Positions 1-7,503 of a DNA stretch of 22,924 nucleotides are shown here, piece after piece. The stretch comes from Desulfobacterales bacterium (lineage in GTDB: Bacteria; Desulfobacterota; Desulfobacteria; Desulfobacterales; JAHEIW01). The stretch lies in NCBI GenBank assembly GCA_030145015.1, contig JAQYWI010000079.1:1-22924 (forward strand), in the 5' to 3' direction. The translations under genes and the position numbers were made by a program. The stretch's first letter is position 1, and every line of letters begins with the position of its first letter. Under the pieces are notes generated by a model. It did not search any database and was not told the origin of the DNA. It saw only the letters and a list, made by a program, of their open reading frames with translations.

Positions 1-87
1 GAACATGATATCGTCCTGACTCAGGACATCATTTTTGATTATCTAAAATCCGGTAAGATCAGCCCCGTGCTGAATCTTAATTATTGA
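1..87 (+). CDS. C-terminal end of an unidentified protein (partial)
   Basis: Frame 1 is open from the window edge and stops at TGA 85-87, leaving 28 residues that end in SPVLNLNY. The composition (acidic then hydrophobic, no low complexity) is coding-like, but too little is present to assign a family. It is convergent with the response-regulator gene that ends at 193. The spacer 88-192 is AT-rich and shows no clear terminator hairpin. The frame could be open by chance, so this is a moderate call. Confidence 0.45.
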   Translation, partial: EHDIVLTQDIIFDYLKSGKISPVLNLNY

Positions 88-192
88 ACAGGCTCTATTT
101 GTGAATTGGTGCTTGGAATTTTCTAAATTAAAGAACTCAACTGAACTAAAATATACTAAACGACTTTTGTAACATTTTTGTGGGACACTACA

Positions 193-1560
193 CTAGTTTA
201 CGCCATAGGATTCAAGCTTTCTTCTCAGGGTGTTTAAACCGATACCCAACGCCCGGGCGGTGCGGGATTTGTTGCGATCCATCTGGTCGTAAACGCTCAG
301 GATGTGATTTTTTCCCACCTGGTCGAAGGTAGGAATCGTATCGGCGGTCGCAGGGTTCGCGGTCTTGGATTTCGATCTTCGTTTTCTCAGATTTTCCGGG
401 AGATGTTTTGGAGAGATGGGTCTTCCCTGAGCCATGTTCACCGACGACTGCACGATGGACCTCAATTCCCGGATGTTTCCGGGATAATCGAAGTTGAGCA
501 GCAAAGATACCGCATCTTCTTCAATGTTGGTACCGTGCGAACCGCAATATTCTTCCAGGAATTTGCCCATCAGCAGGGGAAGGTCAGCGTGCCTCTCCCT
601 CAGCGGCGGAAGGTGCAGCCAACCGCCTTTGAGGCGGTAGTACAGATCCTTGCGAAACTGCTTGGTAACAATCATGCGATCCAGATCCGAATTGGTGGCG
701 GCAATAAAACGCACGTCCACTTTGCGGGGTTTGGCTGTGCCGATCTTGATAAATTCACCGTCTTGCAGAACACGCAGCAATTTCCCCTGCAGCTCGAAGG
801 GCAGGTTGCCGATTTCGTCCATAAACAAAGTGCCCCGGTGGGTGCTTTCCAGGTAGCCCACGCGATCCTCTCTTGCACCGGTAAAGGCGCCTTTGGTGTG
901 ACCGAAAAACTGGGATTCGAAAAGCTGGGGGTTCAGCGATTCCATGTTGATAGGGGTAAAGGCGTTTCCGGCCCTGGGACTGGCCGCATGAACGGCCCGG
1001 GCCAGCAGCTCTTTGCCGGTGCCGGTTTCGCCGGTGATCAGAATGGGAATATTGCTGGCGGCGTGCAGTTCGGCTTCTTTCAGCACCCGCATCACATCGG
1101 GTGTGCGGGTAAGAATCGGCTTAAAAGCTTTTTCATTGATGAGCCTGGGCAGGGTTGTGCTTTTTCGGAGATCCAGGATTTCAATCAGGCGCCGGCGCTC
1201 CAGAGCCCGGTTGATAGCAGAGACCAAATCCTCCTTGGATATCGGTTTCACCAGGTAATCGTAGGCTCCTTTTTTGAGGCAGTCGATGGCCACCCGGGCC
1301 TCGTCCACTGCAGTGACCATGATACATTCGGTGGCCGGGCTGGTGCTTTTGATCACTTCAAGCAATTCGATTCCATTCATGTCCGGCATGGTGACGTCAA
1401 TCAAGGCGATGTCGAATTCTTCCCCCTCCTCGAAGGCGGCCGCTGCTTTGCGGGGGTCCTCTTCGGTGCGAACATTTTTGATACCGGAGGTGATCAGCCC
1501 CCGTCGAACGCTGTCCAAAAAATCCCGCTCGTCATCGACCACAAGGATGCTGCTGCTCAT
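193..1560 (-). CDS. Sigma-54-dependent response regulator, NtrC/AtoC type
   Basis: 455 aa with the classic three-domain layout. The receiver domain is at about residues 4-120, with acidic pocket D9/D10, phospho-acceptor D55, T83 and K105. The AAA+ sigma-54 activation domain is at about 148-375: Walker A GETGTGKE (177-184), the sigma-54-contacting GAFTGA loop (224-229) and Walker B GTLFMDEI (243-250). A Fis-type helix-turn-helix lies at about 415-455. When phosphorylated, such proteins oligomerise at upstream sites and drive open-complex formation by RNA polymerase with sigma-54. The start has a strong AAGGAGA site just upstream on the minus strand. It lies 123 bp downstream of the histidine kinase in the same direction, so that kinase is the likely partner. 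Its targets are unknown; no convincing -24/-12 sigma-54 promoter was seen in the spacers of this window. Confidence 0.95.
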   Translation of the reverse strand: MSSSILVVDDERDFLDSVRRGLITSGIKNVRTEEDPRKAAAAFEEGEEFDIALIDVTMPDMNGIELLEVIKSTSPATECIMVTAVDEARVAIDCLKKGAYDYLVKPISKEDLVSAINRALERRRLIEILDLRKSTTLPRLINEKAFKPILTRTPDVMRVLKEAELHAASNIPILITGETGTGKELLARAVHAASPRAGNAFTPINMESLNPQLFESQFFGHTKGAFTGAREDRVGYLESTHRGTLFMDEIGNLPFELQGKLLRVLQDGEFIKIGTAKPRKVDVRFIAATNSDLDRMIVTKQFRKDLYYRLKGGWLHLPPLRERHADLPLLMGKFLEEYCGSHGTNIEEDAVSLLLNFDYPGNIRELRSIVQSSVNMAQGRPISPKHLPENLRKRRSKSKTANPATADTIPTFDQVGKNHILSVYDQMDRNKSRTARALGIGLNTLRRKLESYGVN

Positions 1561-1683
1561 AGAGTCTCCTTTCAGGGCACCGGGGCAAAATTTTTAATTT
1601 CTAAGAAAAGTTTAACAGGTAATCTAAATTTGAATATTTCCATACAGCGCTTAAATCATCCGGTTCGCAAACCATTTGGCAAA

Positions 1684-3927
1684 TCAGACTCTTGCCTTAC
1701 TCCTGCGTTCCTTGTCGGGCAGAATAACTCTGAAGGTGCTGCCCTGATCGAGTGTGCTTTCTACCTCGATATGCCCTCTTAGGCTCTCGACCAGATTGTG
1801 GGTCACGTACAAACCCAGGCCGGTTCCCTCCGCGGCTGACTTGGTGGTAAAAAAAGGATCAAAAATTTTCTGCATGGTTTTCTCATCCATCCCGCAACCG
1901 TTGTCCCGTACTTCCAATATAATACGATCCAGCCAGCTGTCACGAACCTCCACGTTTAGCTCTACCCGGGAATCTTTTTTTTCTGCGGCCTGGGCGGCAT
2001 TGACCAGAAGATTCAGCAGGATTTGCTCCAGGGCGTGAGGATCGGACCAGATGCGTGGCGGATCCTGCGGAATATCCTTGATGAAGGATTTGACATTTTT
2101 TTTGAGTTGGACGTGACAGATGGAAATCACCTTTTCGATTACCGAATTCAGATCGATCCATTCTTCTTTAACCTTATCTTTGAACTGGCTGAATTCCTTT
2201 AGATTCGATACGAAGCTATTAATCCTTTCAGATCCATGCGCAATGTTGTCCAGCAGATTGGAGATATCTTTGCGGAACTCAGGGTACGCCATACGGCCGA
2301 TTTCCAGATTCGGGTGTGTTTCGGCATAGGTGTCCGCAATGGGCATCAGTTCTTTAATGTAATCTTTTAAGATTGGAATATTAAAACTGATAAAGCTGTT
2401 GGGGTTGTTGATCTCGTGGGCGATGCTGGAGACCAGGATCCCGAGCGAAGCCAGTTTTTCACTCTGAATGAGTTGCTTTTCAAACATGCGCTGCTCGGTG
2501 ATGTCACTGATGCGCAAGAGCACATCGTTGCCATGGCTATTCTTTCCTTTTACAGGATAGACAAAAACATGCTCCAGTCTGTCCGGATCCATAAATCCCG
2601 GGCGCTCGAAGGAAATGTTTTTGCGGCTGGAGATGGCCGCGGAAACCTCACATTCTTCGCAGGGATCCAGCCTTTGCCTGAATACCAGATGACAGACCTC
2701 TTCGATCAGGTCTTGAGGTTGAGACAGGCCGTAATAGTCAGCGGCGGTCCAGTTGACCATTTTGACCTTCATGTTGGCATCCATCAGAATCAAGGGATCT
2801 GAAATGCCATCAAATATCGCCTGCAGCATAGCCTTGCTTTGTTCGATTTGTTCCTGAACCCGGATGCGCTCGTTGATTTCAGCCATCAGGCTGGTGTTGG
2901 CCTGCGCCAGTTCGCCCGTGCGCCCCTCAACCCGTTTTTCCAATTCATCTTTTGCTCTCTGCAGGGCTTCTTCTGCCCTGCTGTGCTGAATGGCCAGGGC
3001 ATAAAACTCAGCCACCCGTCCGATGGCTTCCAGATCCTGGTCGGTATAATCCGCGCCTTTATTGGCCAGCGCAATTTGACCCACCGGTGCTTCATCCAAT
3101 ATCACCGGGACTGTCAAAAGGCGTTCGACTGGAATATGGCCGCGAGGTACTCCGGCGCTGGCAAAGTGATTCTGCGGTGAATTGGTATAAAACGGTTTTA
3201 AGGTATTCAAAGAGTGCCCCCAGAGGCCATGATAGAGGCCGTCTGCCCCTATGGGAAAGACAACCTTATTGTCATCAGATACCTGGCATTGATCTTTCAG
3301 CATTTCGGTAAGGGTGTGACCGATGGCATCGCCGGTTATAGGATCAATAGAGGACACATAACCGTGTTCGCTCTGGGTTAGACTCTTGGCTTTATCCAGG
3401 ATGGTGGAAGCGATATCATCGATTGTAGCCGACGGAGAAATCAAGGGCTTGTATAGCTCTGAAAGCGCGGCATCTAACTCCAATTCCCGTTTGAGTTCAT
3501 CCTCGGCCCGCTGGCGTTCAGTAATCTCCCACTTAAGTATTGTATTGACTGCGCTTAGATCCGCGGTGCGTGCCATAACCTGCTTGTCCAAAGAGTCACG
3601 CTGCTTTATAATCGTTTCTTCGGCCCGCCGCAGTTCAGAAATATTCCGCACCAGGGTTCGAAAAAGACCAAAGTAAAGCACCGGTGATAACAAAACCACC
3701 AGCAAAGTGGCGTCAAAAAGCGCATGAAACCAGATGGAAAAGGAAGGCAGGTAGGATAAAATAAACATGACCAGGGTTTGGCCAACAAATACCGTAAATG
3801 CAATCAAAAGGACAAGTTGCACATGCGGCCGGCTGCCGGTTGATCGGCTTAATGCCATTTGCCCTGAAGACCCGATCCCCGTTCGGTTGAAAATGCTAGT
3901 GAGAATTTTTTTTGGGGAATTTTTCAC
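1684..3927 (-). CDS. Membrane sensor histidine kinase with GAF and PAS domains
   Basis: 747 aa starting at GTG (3925-3927), preceded by AGAGGAG at about 8 nt spacing. Two membrane segments lie at about residues 36-60 and 66-92. They are followed by a coiled coil (95-155), a GAF domain (about 165-315), a second coiled coil (315-365) and a PAS domain (about 365-480). The dimerisation helix has the phospho-acceptor H504 in AHEINNP. The ATPase core shows the N-box (NAAQAA, about 643), G1 box DNGCGM (675-680), F-box FDPFFTTK (689-696) and G2 GTGLGL (701-706). The periplasmic part is very short, so sensing is probably cytoplasmic, through GAF/PAS or within the membrane. The PAS domain carries C412 and C423xxC426. 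It is expected to phosphorylate the adjacent sigma-54 activator. The ligand is unknown. Confidence 0.95.
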   Translation of the reverse strand: MKNSPKKILTSIFNRTGIGSSGQMALSRSTGSRPHVQLVLLIAFTVFVGQTLVMFILSYLPSFSIWFHALFDATLLVVLLSPVLYFGLFRTLVRNISELRRAEETIIKQRDSLDKQVMARTADLSAVNTILKWEITERQRAEDELKRELELDAALSELYKPLISPSATIDDIASTILDKAKSLTQSEHGYVSSIDPITGDAIGHTLTEMLKDQCQVSDDNKVVFPIGADGLYHGLWGHSLNTLKPFYTNSPQNHFASAGVPRGHIPVERLLTVPVILDEAPVGQIALANKGADYTDQDLEAIGRVAEFYALAIQHSRAEEALQRAKDELEKRVEGRTGELAQANTSLMAEINERIRVQEQIEQSKAMLQAIFDGISDPLILMDANMKVKMVNWTAADYYGLSQPQDLIEEVCHLVFRQRLDPCEECEVSAAISSRKNISFERPGFMDPDRLEHVFVYPVKGKNSHGNDVLLRISDITEQRMFEKQLIQSEKLASLGILVSSIAHEINNPNSFISFNIPILKDYIKELMPIADTYAETHPNLEIGRMAYPEFRKDISNLLDNIAHGSERINSFVSNLKEFSQFKDKVKEEWIDLNSVIEKVISICHVQLKKNVKSFIKDIPQDPPRIWSDPHALEQILLNLLVNAAQAAEKKDSRVELNVEVRDSWLDRIILEVRDNGCGMDEKTMQKIFDPFFTTKSAAEGTGLGLYVTHNLVESLRGHIEVESTLDQGSTFRVILPDKERRSKARV

Positions 3928-4044
3928 AGCTAAATCTCCTCTGCGGTCGAAATTCTTGCAATCAACTCCCTAACCGTAGGTTGCAATTCGTATGATTTGA
4001 TTTTCAAGACCTGGGCGAATTGGTTTTTTTTTGATAGGGCGGGC

Positions 4045-4073
4045 TTTATAAATAGGGTCTAATTTCCAGTCAA
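4045..4073 (-). promoter_or_regulatory. Sigma-70-like promoter for the two-component operon
   Basis: Read on the minus strand, TTGACT (4068-4073) is followed after exactly 17 nt by TATAAA (4045-4050); each hexamer matches 5 of 6 consensus bases. Transcription would start near 4038, about 110 nt before the kinase GTG. This is a sequence match only. Confidence 0.5.
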
Positions 4074-4169
4074 ATGCCTCAGTTGTCAAGACCTTTATCA
4101 TCTGAGATTTATGTTCCGTAGGGTTTTTTTAGCGGGGATTGAACGCATAGCAGAACACCTATGAGGCTG

Positions 4170-5078
4170 CTAGGGAAAAGCTGCCAGGGCTGGTGACCAT
4201 TCCAATACCCGAAAGGTTTGCCGGTATTTGTCAAAAACTGCTTTCGGCAAGTTTAATTGGGTTTCATAATCTACCTTAACTTTGGTGAGTATGGTACCCT
4301 GCATATCGTTATTTTTCAGTTTGGCACCATATAGATCTGCCTTGGTTAACTTGGCGCCTTTGAGGTTGGCGCCTTCCAGGTTGGCGAATCGAAGGTTGGC
4401 GCCTTCCATTTTAGTGCCCTCAAGGTTGGCCCATCGCAGATCAGCCCCCTGAAAAGAAGCTCGCTGAAGTTTGGCCCCATCAAGACTTGCCCATTCAAGG
4501 ATGGTATTGTCCAGGTTGGCGTCCTGAAGATTGGCCCCATACAAATCGGCCTCGGACAGGTCGGCGCCCTGAAGATCTGCACCCTGAAGATTTATGCGCG
4601 AAAGGCAGGCCGCATAAAGATCGGCCTTCTTAAGCTTTGCATAGGCTAAATTCGCTCTTTTCCCCTTTTGCCCCTCGGATTTGAGCCAGCGTCTGTGATC
4701 ATTTAAAATCTTGTTGAGTTTATCCGGCGTTATCAGGCGCGCAGGGGTTGTACGAACTGTCGATTGCGAAAGTTCACTTTTTTCAAGGCCCCCGGGTTCC
4801 GCATTGAGTCGGTCTTTCAACCTTTTAAAACTTTTAAACGTCACCACCCGTCTGGGGGGCAGCATTATTTCAGCTCCGGTAAAAGGGCTGCGCCATCTGC
4901 GTGCTTTTTTTTCTCTAATATCGAATTTGCCGAAATGATTGATTTTAATATTCTCGCCCGATTCGAGGGTGCTTTTGATGATCTCGATGAGGGTATTTAC
5001 ACTGTGGCGGGATTTTTTCCTGGAGAATCCCGTACGGTTGGACACGGCCCCGATGATATTTGCTTTTATAAGGGTCAT
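4170..5078 (-). CDS. IHF/HU-type DNA-binding domain fused to a pentapeptide-repeat domain
   Basis: 302 aa in one uninterrupted frame. Residues 1-94 are a full-length IHF-alpha/HU-like domain. They contain the conserved HFGKFDIREKKAR strand (49-60), the beta-arm tip R-S-P65-F-T-G with the proline that intercalates into DNA in this family, and PPRRVVTFK. A linker (95-141) has the H-x2-W-L-x-S-x-G-x2-G-x-RA pattern often found ahead of pentapeptide repeats. Residues 142-266 are 25 consecutive A(D/N)LxG-like pentapeptides, enough for about six turns of the right-handed quadrilateral beta-helix, with a short cap (267-302). IHF/HU bends DNA, and some pentapeptide proteins (Qnr, MfpA) mimic DNA and bind gyrase; what the fusion does is unknown. 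Only a weak TAGGT site precedes the ATG. The gene is divergent from the T2SS operon across a 570-bp spacer. Both halves are clear; the function is not. Confidence 0.9.
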   Translation of the reverse strand: MTLIKANIIGAVSNRTGFSRKKSRHSVNTLIEIIKSTLESGENIKINHFGKFDIREKKARRWRSPFTGAEIMLPPRRVVTFKSFKRLKDRLNAEPGGLEKSELSQSTVRTTPARLITPDKLNKILNDHRRWLKSEGQKGKRANLAYAKLKKADLYAACLSRINLQGADLQGADLSEADLYGANLQDANLDNTILEWASLDGAKLQRASFQGADLRWANLEGTKMEGANLRFANLEGANLKGAKLTKADLYGAKLKNNDMQGTILTKVKVDYETQLNLPKAVFDKYRQTFRVLEWSPALAAFP

Positions 5079-5280
5079 GACGGTACCTATTTTAGTTGGC
5101 TATAGGTATGAATGGCTGGTAGTTGCTCGTGCCGGTAAGAACCCCCCTGGCTTTTCCTTCATAGTAAACTCGCTATCATCAATCAACAAGTTTTTTAAGG
5201 CCAACCGAATTTAATTCAAACCGCCGGCCAATCTCACCGGTGCAATTAAATATAAAGTTAATGATTGGGTGTTTTCAAAC

Positions 5281-5391
5281 CGGGTGCTGCACCCGCTTAC
5301 ACCGTGTTGCTTGCACCGATTAAGGCAATGCCGTGCCTTTGTTTTTTCCCGCCTATGGCGGAAAAATCCAAGCCACCCGCTCCGCGGGTGG
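5281..5391. repeat. Cluster of three short palindromes
   Basis: Perfect inverted repeats: CGGGTG-CTG-CACCCG (5281-5295), CCGCC-TAT-GGCGG (5349-5361, flanked by T-rich and A-rich runs) and CCACCCGC-TCC-GCGGGTGG (5373-5391). All have 3-nt loops. They could be REP-like units, operators, or a terminator for transcription entering from either side. No tail of T's typical of a strong terminator follows the last stem. Confidence 0.6.
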
Positions 5392-5530
5392 TTGGTGACT
5401 CCAAAATATTATTTACATAACTTCAGCAATAATTTATTCTATGAATTGGCGGCAAAATAAAACGACCGGATCCGGAACCACACCGATAGATAATCGGATG
5501 ACAGACGTTATCAAACCTGTTATTCTTTTG

Positions 5531-5559
5531 TTGAATAATGGCATCACTTGCTTTAAAAT
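5531..5559 (+). promoter_or_regulatory. Sigma-70-like promoter candidate for the T2SS operon
   Basis: TTGAAT (5531-5536) is followed after 17 nt by TAAAAT (5554-5559), matching 4/6 and 5/6 of the consensus with ideal spacing. Transcription would start near 5566, giving a leader of about 83 nt before gspG. This is a sequence match only. Confidence 0.4.
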
Positions 5560-5648
5560 TTAAGATTGTGCGAAATCAGGAATCCGTCAGCGAATCCATT
5601 TATACCGAGCTTTTAACCCTATCAAAATTCTGAAGGAGCAGGAAATCG

Positions 5649-6098
5649 ATGGTTCTAAAAATTAAAAATGGCAACCGTGGATTTACCTTAATTGAATTAA
5701 TGGTTGTTGTGGTCATTCTGGGCATCCTGGCGCTTTACATCGGGCCTAAGATAATGGGGGAACCGGAGAAAGCAAAACGGGTAAAAGTGAAAATGGATAT
5801 TGCCAGCCTGGAAACCGCTTTAAAGATGTATAAACTCGACAACGGCGTGTATCCGTCAACCGAACAGGGGCTTCAGGCTTTAGTCGAAGCACCTGAAAGC
5901 GGTGTTATACCGAAAAAATGGCGCAAGGGCGGATATATTGAAAAAAATAAAGTCCCCAAAGACCCCTGGGGAAATGAATTTGTATACATTTCTCCCGGCG
6001 TGAATGGGGACTTTGACATTATTTCTTATGGACTCGATGGTGTTCCCGGAGGCGAAGGTGATGATAATAAGGATATTAATAACTGGGAAATAGAATAA
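5649..6098 (+). CDS. gspG: T2SS major pseudopilin GspG
   Basis: 149 aa. It has a short prepilin leader ending at G11, then FTLIE with the conserved Glu at +5 (E16) and a hydrophobic helix, so prepilin peptidase would cut between G11 and F12 and N-methylate F12. The globular part has the family hallmarks: the [15 protein letters not shown] helix-loop, PKDPWGNEF, and an Asp-rich C-terminal loop that in GspG binds calcium. GspG polymerises into the periplasmic pseudopilus that pushes substrates through the secretin. The start is fixed by AAGGAG at 5633-5638. It is the first gene of the operon here; gspF, which often precedes it, is missing. The length is normal for the family. Confidence 0.97.
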   Translation: MVLKIKNGNRGFTLIELMVVVVILGILALYIGPKIMGEPEKAKRVKVKMDIASLETALKMYKLDNGVYPSTEQGLQALVEAPESGVIPKKWRKGGYIEKNKVPKDPWGNEFVYISPGVNGDFDIISYGLDGVPGGEGDDNKDINNWEIE

Positions 6099-6106
6099 GG
6101 AATTTT

Positions 6107-6136
6107 GTCAGTCGCCCGTTGTTTGTTGTCCGTTGC
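6107..6136. repeat. 7-bp repeat array, GTCCGTT type
   Basis: Just after gspG the sequence reads as 7-bp units GCCCGTT, GTTTGTT, GTCCGTT plus partial flanking units. The same unit occurs inverted at 6328-6364, so the two arrays face each other across about 190 bp. Confidence 0.6.
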
Positions 6137-6292
6137 ATTTAACAAATTGAATGTAATTGGGTGCAAAAAACATAATGGCAATTCTATCAACTCTGAAGTC
6201 CTATGAATTGCTCATCTTATAGCATGTGTCAATACAAATTCATGTACCGGCAACTCCCGTTTCTACGATGTCAATTTTATAATTTTATAAAA

Positions 6293-6850
6293 ATGCTTTT
6301 AGGATATTGTAAATCCCAAGTAGCGCTCAACAACGGACAACGGACGACTAACGACGGACATGAGAGCGGTTTTACGCTACTCGAGCTGATTGTGGTCATA
6401 ACGCTGCTGGGTATCATGCTTGTTTTTACCGTCCCTCGCTTCCATGACACCCTTTTTTTAGACGAAGGCAAAAAAAGCGCCCGCTGGATTATCGGCAAGG
6501 TTCGGGCCTTAAAAGAGGCGGCCATCCGAAATCAAAAACACTATACCCTGCACATCGATCTGGATACTCAGCGGTACTGGGAAACCGATGAATCCATGTC
6601 GGCCGAGGATCGTGAGAGCGCCGCCCTGAGTGCCGTTTCTCTGCCGGGCGATCTGAAAATAGCCGACATTGAATACCCAATCCGTGGAAAAATTAATTCG
6701 GGCCAGGCGGATATAATGTTTTACAAGACCGGTTTTACGGATAAACTCCTCATTCATCTTCAAGATGATGCGGAATATATATCATTTCTGATTGAGCCGT
6801 TTCTCTCAGAGGTGACAAGATATGAAACCTACGCCAGTTTTGAAAATTAA
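6293..6850 (+). CDS. gspH: T2SS minor pseudopilin GspH
   Basis: About 185 aa from ATG 6293. An upstream in-frame ATG at 6203 would add 30 residues and give an implausibly long leader. No start has a good ribosome-binding site, so the start is uncertain. The prepilin motif is G|FTLLELIVVITLLG, with the cut after G26 and Glu at +5. The globular region fits GspH/FimT-like minor pseudopilins that sit near the pseudopilus tip. About ten leader residues (NNGQRTTNDG) are encoded by a 7-bp repeat array. It follows gspG by roughly 190 bp and precedes gspI. Identity rests on the motif plus operon order G-H-I-J. Confidence 0.88.
   Translation: MLLGYCKSQVALNNGQRTTNDGHESGFTLLELIVVITLLGIMLVFTVPRFHDTLFLDEGKKSARWIIGKVRALKEAAIRNQKHYTLHIDLDTQRYWETDESMSAEDRESAALSAVSLPGDLKIADIEYPIRGKINSGQADIMFYKTGFTDKLLIHLQDDAEYISFLIEPFLSEVTRYETYASFEN
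6328..6364. repeat. 7-bp repeat array inside the gspH leader region
   Basis: On the minus strand the units read GTCCGTC, GTTAGTC, GTCCGTT, GTCCGTT, then a partial unit. This is the inverted partner of 6107-6136. The array is in frame with gspH and codes for the Asn/Gly/Thr/Arg-rich stretch of its leader peptide. Confidence 0.6.
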
Positions 6851-6937
6851 ACTACGGGTCCAAACAAAACGACCCAATCAATTGTGCCTAGATATTTTTC
6901 TCTGATCAGTATGTATCCTCCTTTTTTTAAAAAAATA

Positions 6938-6990
6938 TTGTATAATGAGTGTTAAATTTTGTATAATAATACAAACCGGGCTTGTATAAA
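6938..6990 (+). promoter_or_regulatory. Three phased TTGTATAA direct repeats upstream of gspI
   Basis: TTGTATAA occurs at 6938, 6959 and 6982, with spacings of 21 and 23 bp, about two helical turns. The second copy is also part of a hairpin with ATACAA (6969-6974). Copies one and two contain a perfect TATAAT (-10 type), but no good -35 lies 16-18 bp upstream. It may be an internal promoter or operator for gspI and later genes, or chance in an AT-rich spacer. Confidence 0.3.
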
Positions 6991-7004
6991 AAAGTGCACA
7001 ATTA

Positions 7005-7430
7005 ATGGTTTATTCAATTTCTCGATATCGCAAAACGCAACCTAAGGTTCCAGGATTCTCATTCGGTTTCACCCTGCTTGAAGTCATGGTCGCCCTGGCC
7101 GTTATGTCCATCGTACTGGTCAGCGTATATCGCATGCATTCCCAGAGCCTGGCCATGAACACCGCTGTCCGGTTCTATACCCAGGCGCCCATGCTGGCTC
7201 AGAGCAAGATGGTTGAGATAGAGGCCCTTTCCTCAAACGCATTCCCGGAGGATTCGGGCGATTTCGGAGAAGAATTCCCCGGCTATGGATGGAAGGCCGC
7301 GATAACCGATGTCACTTCTGAGATATTGGGTGAGGTGGCCGAGGATCTAAAGCAAGTGGATATCACGGTATCGCTTAATGAAAATCAATTTATCTATAAC
7401 CTGCGTACATATAGATTCCAAAGAGATTAG
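7005..7430 (+). CDS. gspI: T2SS minor pseudopilin GspI
   Basis: 141 aa. A 21-residue basic leader ends in FSFG, followed by FTLLEVMVALAVMSIVLV with the +5 Glu. This is the typical GspI prepilin cleavage site and hydrophobic helix. The body matches GspI in size and in its early AQSKMVEIE-like segment. GspI joins J and K in the tip complex that starts pseudopilus assembly. No clear ribosome-binding site precedes the ATG; the spacer upstream (6851-7004) holds the TTGTATAA repeats. gspJ begins 18 bp downstream. Confidence 0.9.
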   Translation: MVYSISRYRKTQPKVPGFSFGFTLLEVMVALAVMSIVLVSVYRMHSQSLAMNTAVRFYTQAPMLAQSKMVEIEALSSNAFPEDSGDFGEEFPGYGWKAAITDVTSEILGEVAEDLKQVDITVSLNENQFIYNLRTYRFQRD

Positions 7431-7440
7431 GCCCAAAACA

Positions 7441-7503
7441 GAGGACAGATGTCAGAAATCAGAAGACAGAAATCAGCAGCCAGAAGCCGGCAGGCAGCCA
7501 CAG
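7441..7503 (+). repeat. Nine-unit 7-bp array that forms the start of gspJ
   Basis: The units run without slippage: GAGGACA, GATGTCA, GAAATCA, GAAGACA, GAAATCA, GCAGCCA, GAAGCCG, GCAGGCA, GCCACAG. The first supplies the AGAGGA ribosome-binding site (7440-7445), the second contains the gspJ ATG (7449-7451), and the rest encode its leader peptide up to the T before the cleavage Gly. GCAGCCAGAAGCC (7476-7488) recurs inverted at 17153-17165. Confidence 0.85.

Larger units (their letters stand above)
5079..5648. other. Divergent spacer between the IHF-pentapeptide gene and gspG
   Basis: 570 bp without a convincing gene. It contains three short perfect palindromes (5281-5391), an AT-rich stretch (about 5400-5460), a sigma-70-like promoter candidate for gspG (5531-5559) and the gspG ribosome-binding site AAGGAG (5633-5638). 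No clear promoter was found for the minus-strand gene; the best is TTGATT-17-TATGAA, which is weak. Such a spacer next to a gene for an IHF-like protein is a plausible place for DNA-bending control. Confidence 0.6.

Noticed and set aside
304..1782. A 492-codon plus-strand open frame opposite the response regulator
   Set aside because: It is the antisense shadow of a gene with complete receiver, AAA+ and HTH motifs; its translation shows no recognisable domain and no good start site.
5100..5162. A 20-codon minus-strand frame just upstream of the IHF-pentapeptide gene
   Set aside because: No ribosome-binding site at its start and nothing recognisable in the peptide; most likely chance.
5538..5553. 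Possible sigma-54 promoter (TGGCAT ... TTGCT) upstream of gspG
   Set aside because: The GG and GC pairs are separated by 8 nt (GG 5540-5541, GC 5550-5551); sigma-54 promoters need 10. A sigma-70-like pair overlaps it and fits better.
7441..7503. CRISPR-like array
   Set aside because: The units are 7 bp, contiguous and diverged, with no spacers; no cas genes are in the window.
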